Shown: positions 16,512 through 25,012, counted from the stretch's first letter. The stretch: DNA of 64,000 nt from Neomoorella carbonis (GCF_045278715.1 NZ_CP136420.1:1612001-1676000), one strand, 5' to 3'. Notes: a model not told the origin generated them from the sequence alone. Numbers and translations are program-made.

Positions 16512-17915
16512 TTTCTTTGTACCTCCTGCCTCGGCCTTACCCCCGGCCTGGGGTTTTAAGGTGCGACGGCCCGGCTGCAACCGCCCGGCACGGCGATCTT
16601 CAAAAAATTTCCGGGCCACCTGGGGAAACAACGCGTAGCTGATGACATCTTCTTCACTACGGGCCAGATCGCCGATTTCCTGCCGGGCTTCTTCCAGGCG
16701 CGGCGGCAGGACATCCGCCGGCCGCCCCTGGATGGGCTCTTCATCCCCGATGATCAACCGGCGAATTTCTTCACTTATAGGGACCGGCGGCCGGCCGTAG
16801 AGGCCGCGGACGTAGTTTTTAACTTCCCCGGGTACAATCTTGTAACGCTGGCCCAGCAGGACGTTAAGCACCGCCTGGGTGCCGACAATCTGGCTGGTAG
16901 GCGTTACCAGGGGCGGGTAACCCAGGTCGGCCCGTACCCGCGGGATCTCGGCCAGGACTTCATTGATGCGGTCGGCCGCTTTTTGCTCCTTTAACTGGCT
17001 TACCAGGTTGGATATCATGCCGCCGGGGACCTGGTGCTGGAAGACCCACATATCGGTAATGCGGGTCACACCGCGCTCATAACCCAGCTCCCGGCGCAGG
17101 TCGTCGAAATAACGGGCGATTTCAAAGAGGAGGTTCAAGTCCAGCCCGGTATCGTAAGGCGTCCCGGCCAGCGCCCGCACCACCGTCTCAACCGGTGGCT
17201 GGGAAGCACCGAAGGCCAGGGGGACCGAGGCCGTATCAACCACATCCACCCCCGCCCGGGCGGCCTCCAGGTAGGCACCAACGGCCAGGCCGCCGATATA
17301 GTGGCTGTGGAGCTGGACGGGGATGTGGAGCTTTTCTTTAAAGAGCTTTACCAGCTCATAGGCTTCAAAGGGGGCAAGGAGGCCGGCCATATCCTTGATG
17401 CAGATGGAGTCCACGCCCATGCTCTCCAGTTCCAGGGCCGTCTGCAAGTAGTGCTCGGTAGTATGGACCGGGCTGATGGTGTAGACCACCGTCCCCTGGA
17501 CGTGAGCGCCTTCCTTTTTGGCGGCTTCAATAGGAACTTCCATATTGCGCAAATCATTCAGGGCATCGAAAATACGGATAATATCAATGCCGTTGGCCAC
17601 CGCCCTGGCAATAAAGGCCCGCACCACATCGTCGGGGTACAGCTGGTAACCTACCAGGGACTGGGCCCTGAGAAGCATCTGCAGGGGGGTTTTCCGCGCA
17701 TATTTTTTCAGGGTCCGCAGGCGTTCCCAGGGGTCTTCGTCCAGGAAGCGCATGCAAACATCAAAGGTGGCGCCGCCCCAGACCTCCAGGGAATGGTAAC
17801 CGACGCTGTCAATTTTTTCGATGATGGGCAACATGTCGGCCGTGGTCATGCGCGTGGCCCAGAGGCTCTGGTGACCGTCACGCAGGGTGGTGTCAGTAAT
17901 CTTTAGCTGGCTCAA
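16062..17915 (-). CDS. Pyruvate/oxaloacetate carboxyltransferase fused to an AccB-type biotin carrier domain
   Basis: A 617-residue protein. Residues 1 to about 450 are the PycB/OadA carboxyltransferase TIM barrel (ITDTTLRDGHQSLWATRM, metal-binding LHSHYIGG, carbamylated-lysine region CIKDMAGL) and its helical partner domain. After a short Gly/Lys linker, residues 469-617 look like a complete acetyl-CoA-carboxylase BCCP (opening MDLKDITQLIKALEETGI, acidic/proline linker, biotinylation motif EAMKLMNE). The TTG at 17915 has GGAGGAG 7 nt upstream; the open frame extends 44 codons further without family similarity. Usual PycB proteins end in a simple biotinyl domain, so the full AccB-like tail is unusual. 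Confidence 0.88.
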   Translation of the reverse strand: MSQLKITDTTLRDGHQSLWATRMTTADMLPIIEKIDSVGYHSLEVWGGATFDVCMRFLDEDPWERLRTLKKYARKTPLQMLLRAQSLVGYQLYPDDVVRAFIARAVANGIDIIRIFDALNDLRNMEVPIEAAKKEGAHVQGTVVYTISPVHTTEHYLQTALELESMGVDSICIKDMAGLLAPFEAYELVKLFKEKLHIPVQLHSHYIGGLAVGAYLEAARAGVDVVDTASVPLAFGASQPPVETVVRALAGTPYDTGLDLNLLFEIARYFDDLRRELGYERGVTRITDMWVFQHQVPGGMISNLVSQLKEQKAADRINEVLAEIPRVRADLGYPPLVTPTSQIVGTQAVLNVLLGQRYKIVPGEVKNYVRGLYGRPPVPISEEIRRLIIGDEEPIQGRPADVLPPRLEEARQEIGDLARSEEDVISYALFPQVARKFFEDRRAGRLQPGRRTLKPQAGGKAEAGGTKKMDLKDITQLIKALEETGITELNLESEGVKIMIRRGGDRGGSTGPAPVVQVTPDDEPRARVDIPPVQPADDIIEVRAPMVGTFYRAPAPDAPPFVEVGTRVKPGQTLCIIEAMKLMNELTAETAGQVVKILAENGQPVEYGQVLFHLKKE

Positions 17916-17942
17916 AACGGTTCTCCTCCCGGTCATAGAAAA

Positions 17943-17963
17943 GCTCTGGTCAATAACCAGAGC
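17943..17963 (-). other. Leader hairpin upstream of the carboxyltransferase gene
   Basis: An 8-bp perfect stem (GCTCTGGT/ACCAGAGC) with a 5-nt loop lies between the promoter and the TTG start, followed on the minus strand by TTTTC. It could be an attenuator or an mRNA-stabilising 5' structure. Confidence 0.5.
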
Positions 17964-17996
17964 GGTGCTTGTCTTTTTATTCAACCGCCTTGCCTT

Positions 17997-18025
17997 ATTA
18001 TATAAACACGGGCCGGGCGGTGCAA
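17997..18025 (-). promoter_or_regulatory. Sigma-A-type promoter for the carboxyltransferase-accC unit
   Basis: TTGCAC (18020-18025) and TATAAT (17997-18002) on the minus strand with a 17-nt spacer. The predicted leader of about 75 nt contains the hairpin at 17943-17963. Confidence 0.65.
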
Positions 18026-18139
18026 TATTTCTCACGCAAGTATACAATATATTTGTGCCTTAAGCTGCAATACCGTGCGCCTTGTCTGTCAAGTTCCTTC
18101 CGCCTGTGTAAAAGCACCCGGTCCTGCCGTCGGGTATAC

Positions 18140-19078
18140 TTATGGCAGATAACGCCGCGCTCCCAGGTATCCTCTGGTAAATAACGGTTCATCCAGGCGA
18201 CTGGTTATGACTCCCCGGCCGGAACGGGAATTAATAAACTCCCCGTTACCGTTATAAATACCGACATGGGTGGGCAGGCTCCCCGATCCTTCCGTATTGA
18301 AAAAAACCAGGTCGCCCGGCTGCAGCTCCTCCCGGGCCACCTGCCGGCCCACCTGGAACTGCAGATCGGCATCCCGGGGCAGCCGGACACCGTTTAAATA
18401 ATAGGCAATGTAAGTCAGCCCGGAACAGTCGATGCCGTAAAGGCTGACCCCGCCCCAGAGATAAGGTGCTCCCCGTAAGCGTTCAGCTGTCTTAATTACA
18501 TCCTCGCCGCTGCGCTTCCCTTTCACCTTTCCCCCGGGCCAGACCTCAACCTCGTTTGCCGGTAGCCAGGCCGTTCCCCGGCCGGGGAGCCAGACCTCCA
18601 TCCAGCCTTCTCTTTGCTGCAGCAGCGGTAAGTCAGTAGCCATTAAGGCTTCACCGGCGGCGTCCGCACCTCCCGGCTGCCGGTACAGTAAGGCGCGGGG
18701 AACGGTCACAAGTGCCAGGTCCCGGGCCGGTGGGGGAGTGTCCAGGACCACATCGGCTGTTTTTAACCACCCGGTATAGCCATCGGGTACCTGGCCCTGT
18801 AACCAATCCCCTTCCTGCTCCAATACCTTTACCTCATCCCCCAGCAGGGCCTGGGTAACCAATTCCGCCTCCCGGCCGGGGTTGGCGCGGACGTCAGCCA
18901 CAGGCACCCTGACATAATAGGCGCTTTGCCGGGCCGGCAACGGCCCGGGAGGCTCCTCCACCCGCGGTGGTAGTGGTACGGCCTTTTGATTCATCAGTAT
19001 CACCCCTGCCATTATTACCGCCAGTAACAGGAGCAATAAAATAAGTAGAGGCTGTTTGCGCCGCAACCTGCTGGTCAT
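18140..19078 (-). CDS. SH3-domain NlpC/P60 cell-wall hydrolase
   Basis: A 312-residue protein with an N-terminal membrane anchor or signal (LLILLLLLLAVIMAGVILM, residues 11-29), two SH3-like domains (about 53-112 and 120-180), and a C-terminal NlpC/P60 papain-like domain. Catalytic residues are Cys218 (in GIDCSG) and His271 (in THVGIY). Such enzymes cut peptide bonds in peptidoglycan stems, like DL-endopeptidases of the YkfC type. It is flanked by a divergent cyclophilin-like gene and stands apart from the carboxylase unit. Confidence 0.88.
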   Translation of the reverse strand: MTSRLRRKQPLLILLLLLLAVIMAGVILMNQKAVPLPPRVEEPPGPLPARQSAYYVRVPVADVRANPGREAELVTQALLGDEVKVLEQEGDWLQGQVPDGYTGWLKTADVVLDTPPPARDLALVTVPRALLYRQPGGADAAGEALMATDLPLLQQREGWMEVWLPGRGTAWLPANEVEVWPGGKVKGKRSGEDVIKTAERLRGAPYLWGGVSLYGIDCSGLTYIAYYLNGVRLPRDADLQFQVGRQVAREELQPGDLVFFNTEGSGSLPTHVGIYNGNGEFINSRSGRGVITSRLDEPLFTRGYLGARRYLP

Positions 19079-19182
19079 CTCCTAAGCCCGGGTTCCTTTC
19101 CGGGGCCCTTCCGGTTATCAGCTTTGGTCAACGTACCCGCCAGGCCTTTTACAGCTTATTATGTCACAAGCTAAATATATTA

Positions 19183-19211
19183 TTGAGGCCCATCCTTGCT
19201 TATGCTAAAAT
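19183..19211 (+). promoter_or_regulatory. Candidate sigma-A promoter for the cyclophilin-like gene
   Basis: TTGAGG (19183-19188), 17-nt spacer, TAAAAT (19206-19211), ending 34 nt before the ATG at 19246; GGGGG precedes the start. Confidence 0.6.
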
Positions 19212-19245
19212 ATGCCTGGAAATTCATTGCCGGGGGTAATATTAT

Positions 19246-19623
19246 ATGCAAATTGCCATCAATTTTGGTGAGCTGACCGTACTTGCCGAGCTCAACGACA
19301 GCGAAACCGCCCGGAAAATTGAGGCGGCCCTGCCCATAAGCAGCCGGGTGAATACCTGGGGCGATGAAATTTACTTCCCCATCCCGGTTAAAGCCGGCCT
19401 GGAAAAAGGTGCCACAGAAGCAATGGAAATAGGCGACATTGCCTACTGGCCGCCGGGGCACTCCTTCTGTGTGTTTTTTGGACCTACGCCCGCCAGCATT
19501 GATGACAAGCCCCGCGCCGCCAGCCCGGTAAATAAAATCGGGCGCATCTTAAGCGATCCCGGGCTGCTAAAAAGAGTGCCCGACGGTGCTAAAGTAGAAA
19601 TCCGGGCCGCTGGTGCAAGGTAG
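19246..19623 (+). CDS. Cyclophilin-like fold protein
   Basis: A 125-residue protein with the pattern of the small bacterial cyclophilin-like family (PF04126 / TM1367 type): SETARKIEAALPISSRVNTWGDEIYFPIPV, then DIAYWPPGHSFCVFFGPTPAS. Members have a cyclophilin fold but lack clear prolyl isomerase residues; their function is unknown. It has its own promoter and a strong terminator, so it is a single-gene unit. Confidence 0.78.
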   Translation: MQIAINFGELTVLAELNDSETARKIEAALPISSRVNTWGDEIYFPIPVKAGLEKGATEAMEIGDIAYWPPGHSFCVFFGPTPASIDDKPRAASPVNKIGRILSDPGLLKRVPDGAKVEIRAAGAR

Positions 19624-19671
19624 TGAGTTTTCAGAAAGGGTTTTTGCGTGCATGCCGCTAACAAAATAAAA

Positions 19672-19703
19672 GCCCTGCAGGGGTATTGCCGCAGGGCATT
19701 TTT
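19672..19703 (+). terminator. Intrinsic terminator after the cyclophilin-like gene
   Basis: Seven-bp GC stem GCCCTGC/GCAGGGC with a 12-nt loop followed by ATTTTTAT. An A-rich run on the other side makes it likely to work in both directions, also ending transcription from the HEPN gene. Confidence 0.85.
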
Positions 19704-19752
19704 ATGTCAAACCATCACGGGTATAACAGATCTTAGTACCTTGAGTACTTAC

Positions 19753-20157
19753 CTAAATCACTTTAGAAGCCATTTTCACTACCAGCTCGGCGCCATTTAT
19801 GGCCTTCCGGGCATCCAACTCTGTGTATTCTTCGGTAGGAATAAAATCCACATCTCCATAGAAGGCGAATTCTCTTTCTTTCCGCAACCATTTCGATATG
19901 CTGGCCATTCTATCTACCTCTCCCTGTACTTCTTCGGGTAAACGTTCCTTGAACTCCACTAATAAGTAACCCACGTCATGCTGTTTCGGAGGCTCAACGC
20001 CGATAGCCCGGAGCATCCCTTTAAGGGCTAGTTCTACAATTTCCTGGGCTTCCCTTATTACGTCGGAGAACGCTTGTTCGTCAAGCAAAACCGGCAGTAT
20101 TTTCAGTCGCTTGGTAGCCTTCTCCAGATAGCTCCGGGCCAGGGTGATATTGGTCAT
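19753..20157 (-). CDS. HEPN-domain protein
   Basis: A 134-residue helical protein (LARSYLEKATKRLKILPVLLDEQAFSDVIREAQEIVELALKGMLRAIGV ... HDVGYLL ... RKEREFAFYGD) typical of HEPN proteins paired with minimal nucleotidyltransferases. The toxin motif R-X4-6-H of HepT is not seen; the REFAFYGD motif instead points to a different HEPN subgroup. It overlaps the upstream nucleotidyltransferase gene by 4 nt (ATGA). It may be part of a HEPN/MNT toxin-antitoxin-like pair, but RNase activity is not supported by visible residues. Confidence 0.8.
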   Translation of the reverse strand: MTNITLARSYLEKATKRLKILPVLLDEQAFSDVIREAQEIVELALKGMLRAIGVEPPKQHDVGYLLVEFKERLPEEVQGEVDRMASISKWLRKEREFAFYGDVDFIPTEEYTELDARKAINGAELVVKMASKVI

Positions 20158-20639
20158 ATCTCAATCACCTCGCCCGGCGTATAATCCCTCTTTAACACCC
20201 AGTACCAGGCCCCTCCGTGGTAAACCCTGCGTGCTCCCAGATGCTTTAATTTTTCCTTTAATCCGGTTAAATACAGCGTCAGAAAGTTTTCCCGGTCGTA
20301 ATAAATTTTTGCGTCCTCAACTAGATCTAAAAAGAGTAAACTTCCCGCAAGTACCTCCTGCCTCTCTTTTATTACCGGCGAAAGATCCGGCCGGATATGT
20401 TTAAAACCTGCTGTGCGGCGCTGCACGATCTCCTCTACGCGGTTAAACTCCGCCATCCTTTTTAGTCGGCCTTGAGGAAGATTATCGGCAACAACTAAAA
20501 GATCAATGTCGGAATCCGGGCGAGGTGTGCCGCGGGCTACGGAACCAAAAACAGCCAGGGAAACCAAACGGTTTCCGTATACTTCCTGTACAGCTGCACT
20601 AACAATCTCTAATGCCCTGTAAAATTCCTGAAGATACAT
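20154..20639 (-). CDS. Minimal nucleotidyltransferase (MNT)
   Basis: A 161-residue protein with the pol-beta nucleotidyltransferase signature GSVARGTPRPDSDIDLLVV at about residues 32-50 (G-S, then D-x-D metal ligands). C-terminal to it is a helical region. In HepT/MntA modules the MNT adenylylates the HEPN partner. It is the first gene of the pair. The flanking 20,640-20,838 gap has no convincing signal. Confidence 0.82.
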   Translation of the reverse strand: MYLQEFYRALEIVSAAVQEVYGNRLVSLAVFGSVARGTPRPDSDIDLLVVADNLPQGRLKRMAEFNRVEEIVQRRTAGFKHIRPDLSPVIKERQEVLAGSLLFLDLVEDAKIYYDRENFLTLYLTGLKEKLKHLGARRVYHGGAWYWVLKRDYTPGEVIEI

Positions 20640-20838
20640 ACTCCTGTCCCCCGTCAGAACCTATCCCTATTAACAGTTTACACCAAAAAACAAAACGCCA
20701 CAAGGCTCAAAGATCAGGGAGAGGAACTAGCGACCCCCCACCATCCCCCTACCCTCTCCGTACCCACTCCGTTTTACGGACGTTTGGATCATAAAATAAA
20801 ATTTAACTTGAGAGTAAAGGAGTTCTTTCAAAAGACTT

Positions 20839-22329
20839 TTAGAGGGTAACGCCGGACTTGAATATAGCGATCTCCCTTACACCCAGGGCTTCCGCTTTTG
20901 TGAGTTGGCCGGAGGCTACCCGCAAAACCTGCTCCAGTAATTCTCCTGCCAGTTCCGCCATATTCTCACCCTCCAGGACCCTGCCGGCGTTAAAGTCGAA
21001 CCACCGGGGCTTTTTAGAGTAAATGCCAGTGTTGCTGGCGATTTTTATCGTCGGCACGCAGGTGCCCAGGGGTGTACCCCGGCCGGTGGTGAAAAGGATG
21101 ATCTGGCAACCGGCCGCCGCCAGGGCCGTGGAGGATACCAGGTCGTTGCCGGGCGCGCTTAAGAGGTTGAGCCCCTGCTTCTGGCACCTGTCGCCGTAAT
21201 CCAGGACGTCTACTACTGCTGCCGTGCCGCCTTTCTGCACGCAGCCGAGGGACTTTTCTTCCAGGGTGGTTATACCGCCTTCTTTGTTGCCGGGTGAGGG
21301 GTTCTCGTAAACCGGCTGGCCGTGGTCGAGGTAGTATTGCTTCCAGGTGTTGATCAGCTTTACTATCCTTTGAAACACCTCTTCATCCACGGCCCGGTCC
21401 ATGAGGATGGTTTCGGCGCCGAACATTTCCGGTACTTCGGTGAGGACCGCCGTGCCGCCCCCTGCTATTATCCGGTCGGCTACCATTCCTACCAGGGGAT
21501 TGGCGGTTATGCCGGAAAAGGCGTCGGAACCGCCGCACTTGAGCCCTATTTTTAGTTCGTTTATTGGGCAGGGTTCGCGTTCGCAGCTTGCGGCCTGTTC
21601 CGCTAGTTCTTTTATCAGCCTTAAACCTTCGCTTATCTCGTCTTCTGCTTCCTGGGCCACCAGGAATTTAATCCTCCCTGGGTCTACCTCTCCCAGCACC
21701 TGGTGGAAGGCTGGGATATTGTTGTTTTCGCAGCCCAGGCCCAGGACCAGGACCCCGCCGGCGTTGGGGTGGCGGCAGAGGGAGGCCAGGAGCTTTTGGG
21801 TATTATGGTGGTCGTCACCAAGCTGCGAGCAGCCGTAGGGATGCTTGAGGGCGTATATGCCGTCTATTGCGCTTTTACCCTCCAGTTCCTTTGCGGCGTT
21901 CCGGGCCAGGTTCTCGGCCAGCTGGTTGACGCAGCCCACCGTGGGGATAATCCAGAGCTCGTTTCTTACTCCTACCTGGCCGTCTGGTCGCCGGTAGCCG
22001 CGAAAGGTCGTATTCCCTTCAAAGGCAACCGGCGTTATGGGGAGGGGGGTATAGGTGTATTCTTCTAGCTTCCCCAGCCCGCTGTGCAAATTGTGGCTGT
22101 GCACCCATTGCCCGGCTTTCACCGGCTGGGTGGTTATCCCGATTGCATAGCCGTATTTCTTTACTTCTTGGCCGGCGGCCATATCTAAAAGGGCAAACTT
22201 GTGGCCGGCTTTGATGTTTTCTTGCAAGGTTATCTCCCGGCCCGCGATAGCTATGGTTTCTCCTGCTGTTATATCCACCAGGGCTACGGCTACGTTGTCT
22301 TTTTCCCGCAACTGGATTGCCTTTTTCAT
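20839..22329 (-). CDS. uxaA: Altronate dehydratase
   Basis: A 496-residue UxaA-type enzyme: an N-terminal SAF domain (about 1-95, VALVDITAGETIAIAGREI) joined to the large catalytic domain with iron-ligand cysteines (PTVGCVNQLA; HPYGCSQLGDD; GLGCENNN; GLKCGGSDAFSG). It converts D-altronate to 2-keto-3-deoxygluconate. The ATG overlaps the uxaB stop. Here it should be the last step of the inositol-type route rather than pectin-derived galacturonate use, since no uxaC is present in the window. Confidence 0.93.
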   Translation of the reverse strand: MKKAIQLREKDNVAVALVDITAGETIAIAGREITLQENIKAGHKFALLDMAAGQEVKKYGYAIGITTQPVKAGQWVHSHNLHSGLGKLEEYTYTPLPITPVAFEGNTTFRGYRRPDGQVGVRNELWIIPTVGCVNQLAENLARNAAKELEGKSAIDGIYALKHPYGCSQLGDDHHNTQKLLASLCRHPNAGGVLVLGLGCENNNIPAFHQVLGEVDPGRIKFLVAQEAEDEISEGLRLIKELAEQAASCEREPCPINELKIGLKCGGSDAFSGITANPLVGMVADRIIAGGGTAVLTEVPEMFGAETILMDRAVDEEVFQRIVKLINTWKQYYLDHGQPVYENPSPGNKEGGITTLEEKSLGCVQKGGTAAVVDVLDYGDRCQKQGLNLLSAPGNDLVSSTALAAAGCQIILFTTGRGTPLGTCVPTIKIASNTGIYSKKPRWFDFNAGRVLEGENMAELAGELLEQVLRVASGQLTKAEALGVREIAIFKSGVTL

Positions 22330-23864
22330 GCTCCTTCTCCTTCTGCCAGCACTTTTTCCAGGGCTGCCGCCAGGCCACGAGAAACAATGTCCTGGAGATA
22401 ATCCCCAAGTTTCTCAGCCAGGCCGGGAACGTTATTTAACTCCTTGCCCCACACTTCGCTGTTACCCAGGATATATGGGGCTACTTCTCTTGCACTTTCC
22501 GCTGTTCCTTTATACTGCTGCCAGGCTGCCTGCCAGAAAGCCAGGGCCTCGGGGGCGTCTTCGATAATAAACTCTCCCTGCGGCCGCTCCCCCTGGAATT
22601 GCCGGCCGTTAACCCGGCCGTCCTTAAATAGGGCTGCCGTGGCGGCCAGGGAGAAGGTGAGCTTTGCCGGTACGGCCTTTTTCTTTGCTACGTAGTCCAG
22701 TAATGACGGTAGCACCCGCGTCTTGTATTTGGAGGTGGTGTTGAGCAAAATGCTCTGCCAGCGGTGGACGATATAGGGATTGCGGAAGCGCTGCAGCACT
22801 TCCCCGGCAAATTCGGTGAGCATTCCTTTATCCAGGTCGGTCGCGGGAATGACTTCGTTATATATTAATTCCTCTATAAAGCGGCCGAGGCGGGGATGTT
22901 CTACAGCCTCCCTTACCGTGTCGATGCCGCTTAGGAAGGCTACGGCGGCTGTGGCGGTATGGGCGCCGTTCAGGATGCGTACCTTGCGGGTGCGGTACGG
23001 CGTCATGTCGTCCGTCCAGATGACGTTGAGGCCGGCTGCATGGAAGGGGAGCTTTTCTTTAAGGTGCGTAGGGCCTTCGATCACCCAGAGGTGGAACAGC
23101 TCGCCGGTGTCTAGCAGGTCGTCTTGATAGCCTAGCTCTCCGGCCAGTTGCTCTGCTTCGTCGCGGGGGTAACCAGGTACCACCCGGTCCACCAGGGTGT
23201 TGAGGAATATGTTGGCTTCTTTTAGCCACTGCCGGAATCCTCCCGGTAACCCCCACTCTTCGGCCAGCCTTAAGGTTATTTCTTTGAGGTTGTCGCCGTT
23301 CCTGTCGATGAGCTCGCAAGGAAGAATGAGCATCCCTTTATCCGGGTCGCCCTGGAAATGGTTGTAGCGGTGATAGAGGAATGCTGTGAGCTTCCCGGGG
23401 AAGGACCGCGGCGGGGCGGCCGTTAAGCTGTCACCGGGGTCGAAAATGATGCCGGCTTCGGTGGTGTTGGAGATGACGATGTCGATTCGCGGGTCTTCGG
23501 CGCAGCGCAGGACGGCCTGCCAGTCTTCGTAAGGGTTAATACCCCGGCTGATGGAAGTAATAATCTCCCGCTTTTCTACCATCTGGCCGTCTTGATACCC
23601 GCGCAGGATTAAGGTATACAGACCGTCCTGCTTATTTATCTTGTCGACCAGGCCCTGAGCCAGGGGCTGCACTACCACCACCCGGCCCTGGAACAAACCT
23701 TTTTTGTTCAGTTCATGGATCATCCAGTCGACAAAGGCGCGCAGGAAATTGCCTTCCCCGAACTGGAGGACCCGCTCCGGTAAGTTATCCGGGTAGGGGC
23801 CTGCCTCCAGATTGGGGGGAAAGCTGAAATCACCGGTGAGCAGGGCTTTATTTAGTGCAAGCAT
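22326..23864 (-). CDS. uxaB: Tagaturonate reductase (altronate oxidoreductase)
   Basis: A 512-residue member of the long-chain mannitol dehydrogenase family (LQFGEGNFLRAFVDWMI near the N-terminus for NAD binding; ILNGAHTATAAVAFLSG in the catalytic domain with the conserved Lys/His region KVRILNGAH). It reduces D-tagaturonate to D-altronate. The ATG at 23864 is preferred because AAGGAG lies 10 nt upstream; an in-frame upstream start adds 8 residues. It is 123 nt downstream of the epimerase gene and overlaps uxaA. Confidence 0.92.
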   Translation of the reverse strand: MLALNKALLTGDFSFPPNLEAGPYPDNLPERVLQFGEGNFLRAFVDWMIHELNKKGLFQGRVVVVQPLAQGLVDKINKQDGLYTLILRGYQDGQMVEKREIITSISRGINPYEDWQAVLRCAEDPRIDIVISNTTEAGIIFDPGDSLTAAPPRSFPGKLTAFLYHRYNHFQGDPDKGMLILPCELIDRNGDNLKEITLRLAEEWGLPGGFRQWLKEANIFLNTLVDRVVPGYPRDEAEQLAGELGYQDDLLDTGELFHLWVIEGPTHLKEKLPFHAAGLNVIWTDDMTPYRTRKVRILNGAHTATAAVAFLSGIDTVREAVEHPRLGRFIEELIYNEVIPATDLDKGMLTEFAGEVLQRFRNPYIVHRWQSILLNTTSKYKTRVLPSLLDYVAKKKAVPAKLTFSLAATAALFKDGRVNGRQFQGERPQGEFIIEDAPEALAFWQAAWQQYKGTAESAREVAPYILGNSEVWGKELNNVPGLAEKLGDYLQDIVSRGLAAALEKVLAEGEGA

Positions 23865-23987
23865 TTTCTTTTGCTCCTTCCCGGGCACTAATTTCAGAAA
23901 TTTTCCCCTGAAAAAATCGCCGTTTCTTTAAAGCACACGTCGTCTTTCCCGGCAATTAACCCTGATAACCAGTAGACCTTTTATGGC

Positions 23988-24803
23988 TCAATTCTCATCG
24001 AGTAAGCTTTTCAGATACTTTATAGCCCCCGCTGCCGCCTCCTCAGGAGAAGGATAAGGTAGGCATTCCAGGGCGATATAACCTTGATAACCCATATTTT
24101 TCAAGGTTGCTATTATCTTTTTAAAATCAAGATGTCCCTGTCCCGGATAAAATCTATTGCTATCGGCAAAATGAATATGGCCCAGTGCTTCCCCCGTCTT
24201 TTTCAGAGTCTCGTCAAGATCAACCTCTTCGATATTCATGTGAAAGGTGTCCAGATGGACCTTAAGGTAAGGGGTATTGAACCGCGCTAAAAAGTTTAAA
24301 GTATCAGCTGCCGTATTGAGAAAATTGGTTTCATAGCGGTTGATAGCTTCTAAGAAAAGCACCACGCCGCATTTTTTAGCTTTCTCCAGGCAAACAGCCA
24401 GGCCTTCGGCGGCGTAATTTTCATATTGTTTAAATTGGCCAATGTCAGGTATTACTCCTCGCATTGAGCCAACAATAACTCCCGCCCCCAGGCATGAGGC
24501 AACTTCAATATGGTCTAAAATACGCTTAACAGCTTTCTCTCTTATTTGAGCCTCAGGATGGGTCAGGCTTAATTTATCCACCACATATCCCAGGCCCGTC
24601 CCCAGGGTAGAAACAGTTATTCCTTCCTCCTGACAAACTTTTAAAATCTGCTCCACCTCAAGTTCGCGCGGGTCGCGCACGTGGATCTCTACAGCATCAT
24701 ACCCCAGTTCAGCGGCTTTTTTAATGTTATCAAGATAAGGCCCCCTGAGGATAAAGGGGGCGCTATCAGATACATTTTGAGCGAGGGACACACTTAATTT
24801 CAT
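23988..24803 (-). CDS. iolO: 5-keto-L-gluconate epimerase (IolO-like)
   Basis: A 271-residue TIM-barrel sugar isomerase/epimerase of the AP endonuclease 2 family. It carries a run of features I recall from Thermotoga IolO (TM0416): MKLS start, AVEIHVRDP, LSLTHPE, LEAINRYETNFLNT, DTFHMNIEEV, ADSNRFYPGQGHLDF and ALECLPYP. Metal ligands Glu, Asp, His and Glu fit these motifs. IolO converts 5-keto-L-gluconate to D-tagaturonate, the substrate of UxaB encoded just downstream. The GGAGGT Shine-Dalgarno lies within the 3' end of an upstream gene remnant. Confidence 0.85.
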   Translation of the reverse strand: MKLSVSLAQNVSDSAPFILRGPYLDNIKKAAELGYDAVEIHVRDPRELEVEQILKVCQEEGITVSTLGTGLGYVVDKLSLTHPEAQIREKAVKRILDHIEVASCLGAGVIVGSMRGVIPDIGQFKQYENYAAEGLAVCLEKAKKCGVVLFLEAINRYETNFLNTAADTLNFLARFNTPYLKVHLDTFHMNIEEVDLDETLKKTGEALGHIHFADSNRFYPGQGHLDFKKIIATLKNMGYQGYIALECLPYPSPEEAAAGAIKYLKSLLDEN

Positions 24804-24805
24804 TT

Positions 24806-24955
24806 TTATAGACCTCCGCCTGCAGGTAATTTAACAGGAACAGGCCTGCCTTCGGCCAGTGATTGCTTGGCTGCCAGACCGATTAAAACAGGCTGCAAGC
24901 CGTCATTGCCAGTAACAGGCGGTTGTTGGTCGTTCAGATTTATCTTTTCAGGCAT
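24806..24955 (-). pseudogene. C-terminal remnant of a Gfo/Idh/MocA dehydrogenase (iolG-like)
   Basis: A 49-codon open frame reads as the C-terminal tail of an inositol-dehydrogenase-type oxidoreductase: QQPPVTGNDGLQPVLIG followed by LAAKQSLAEGRPVPV. The intact iolG at 28.5 kb ends in a parallel way (TQPPVTGIDGLKAVLVA, then SAKEGKPIKV). The remaining 280 or so residues are missing; the 95 nt upstream contain a hairpin instead. It is GC-rich like its neighbours, whereas the intact iolG is AT-rich. A stop falls 2 nt before the iolO ATG. Confidence 0.72.
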
Positions 24956-24978
24956 ATTTGTAATCCCTTTCTGTTTAA

Positions 24979-25012
24979 AAGGCGGGCCAAGGCATAGGCC
25001 TTTGCCTGCCTT
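24979..25012 (-). terminator. Strong intercistronic hairpin after iolN
   Basis: A 15-bp stem with one mismatch (AAGGCAGGCAAAGGC/GCCTTGGCCCGCCTT) and a 4-nt loop, followed on the minus strand by TTTTAAAC. It may partly terminate transcription between iolN and iolO or protect the mRNA end. Confidence 0.5.

Noticed and set aside
17034..17906. A 290-codon plus-strand frame
   Set aside because: Antisense to the carboxyltransferase domain, no recognisable domain.
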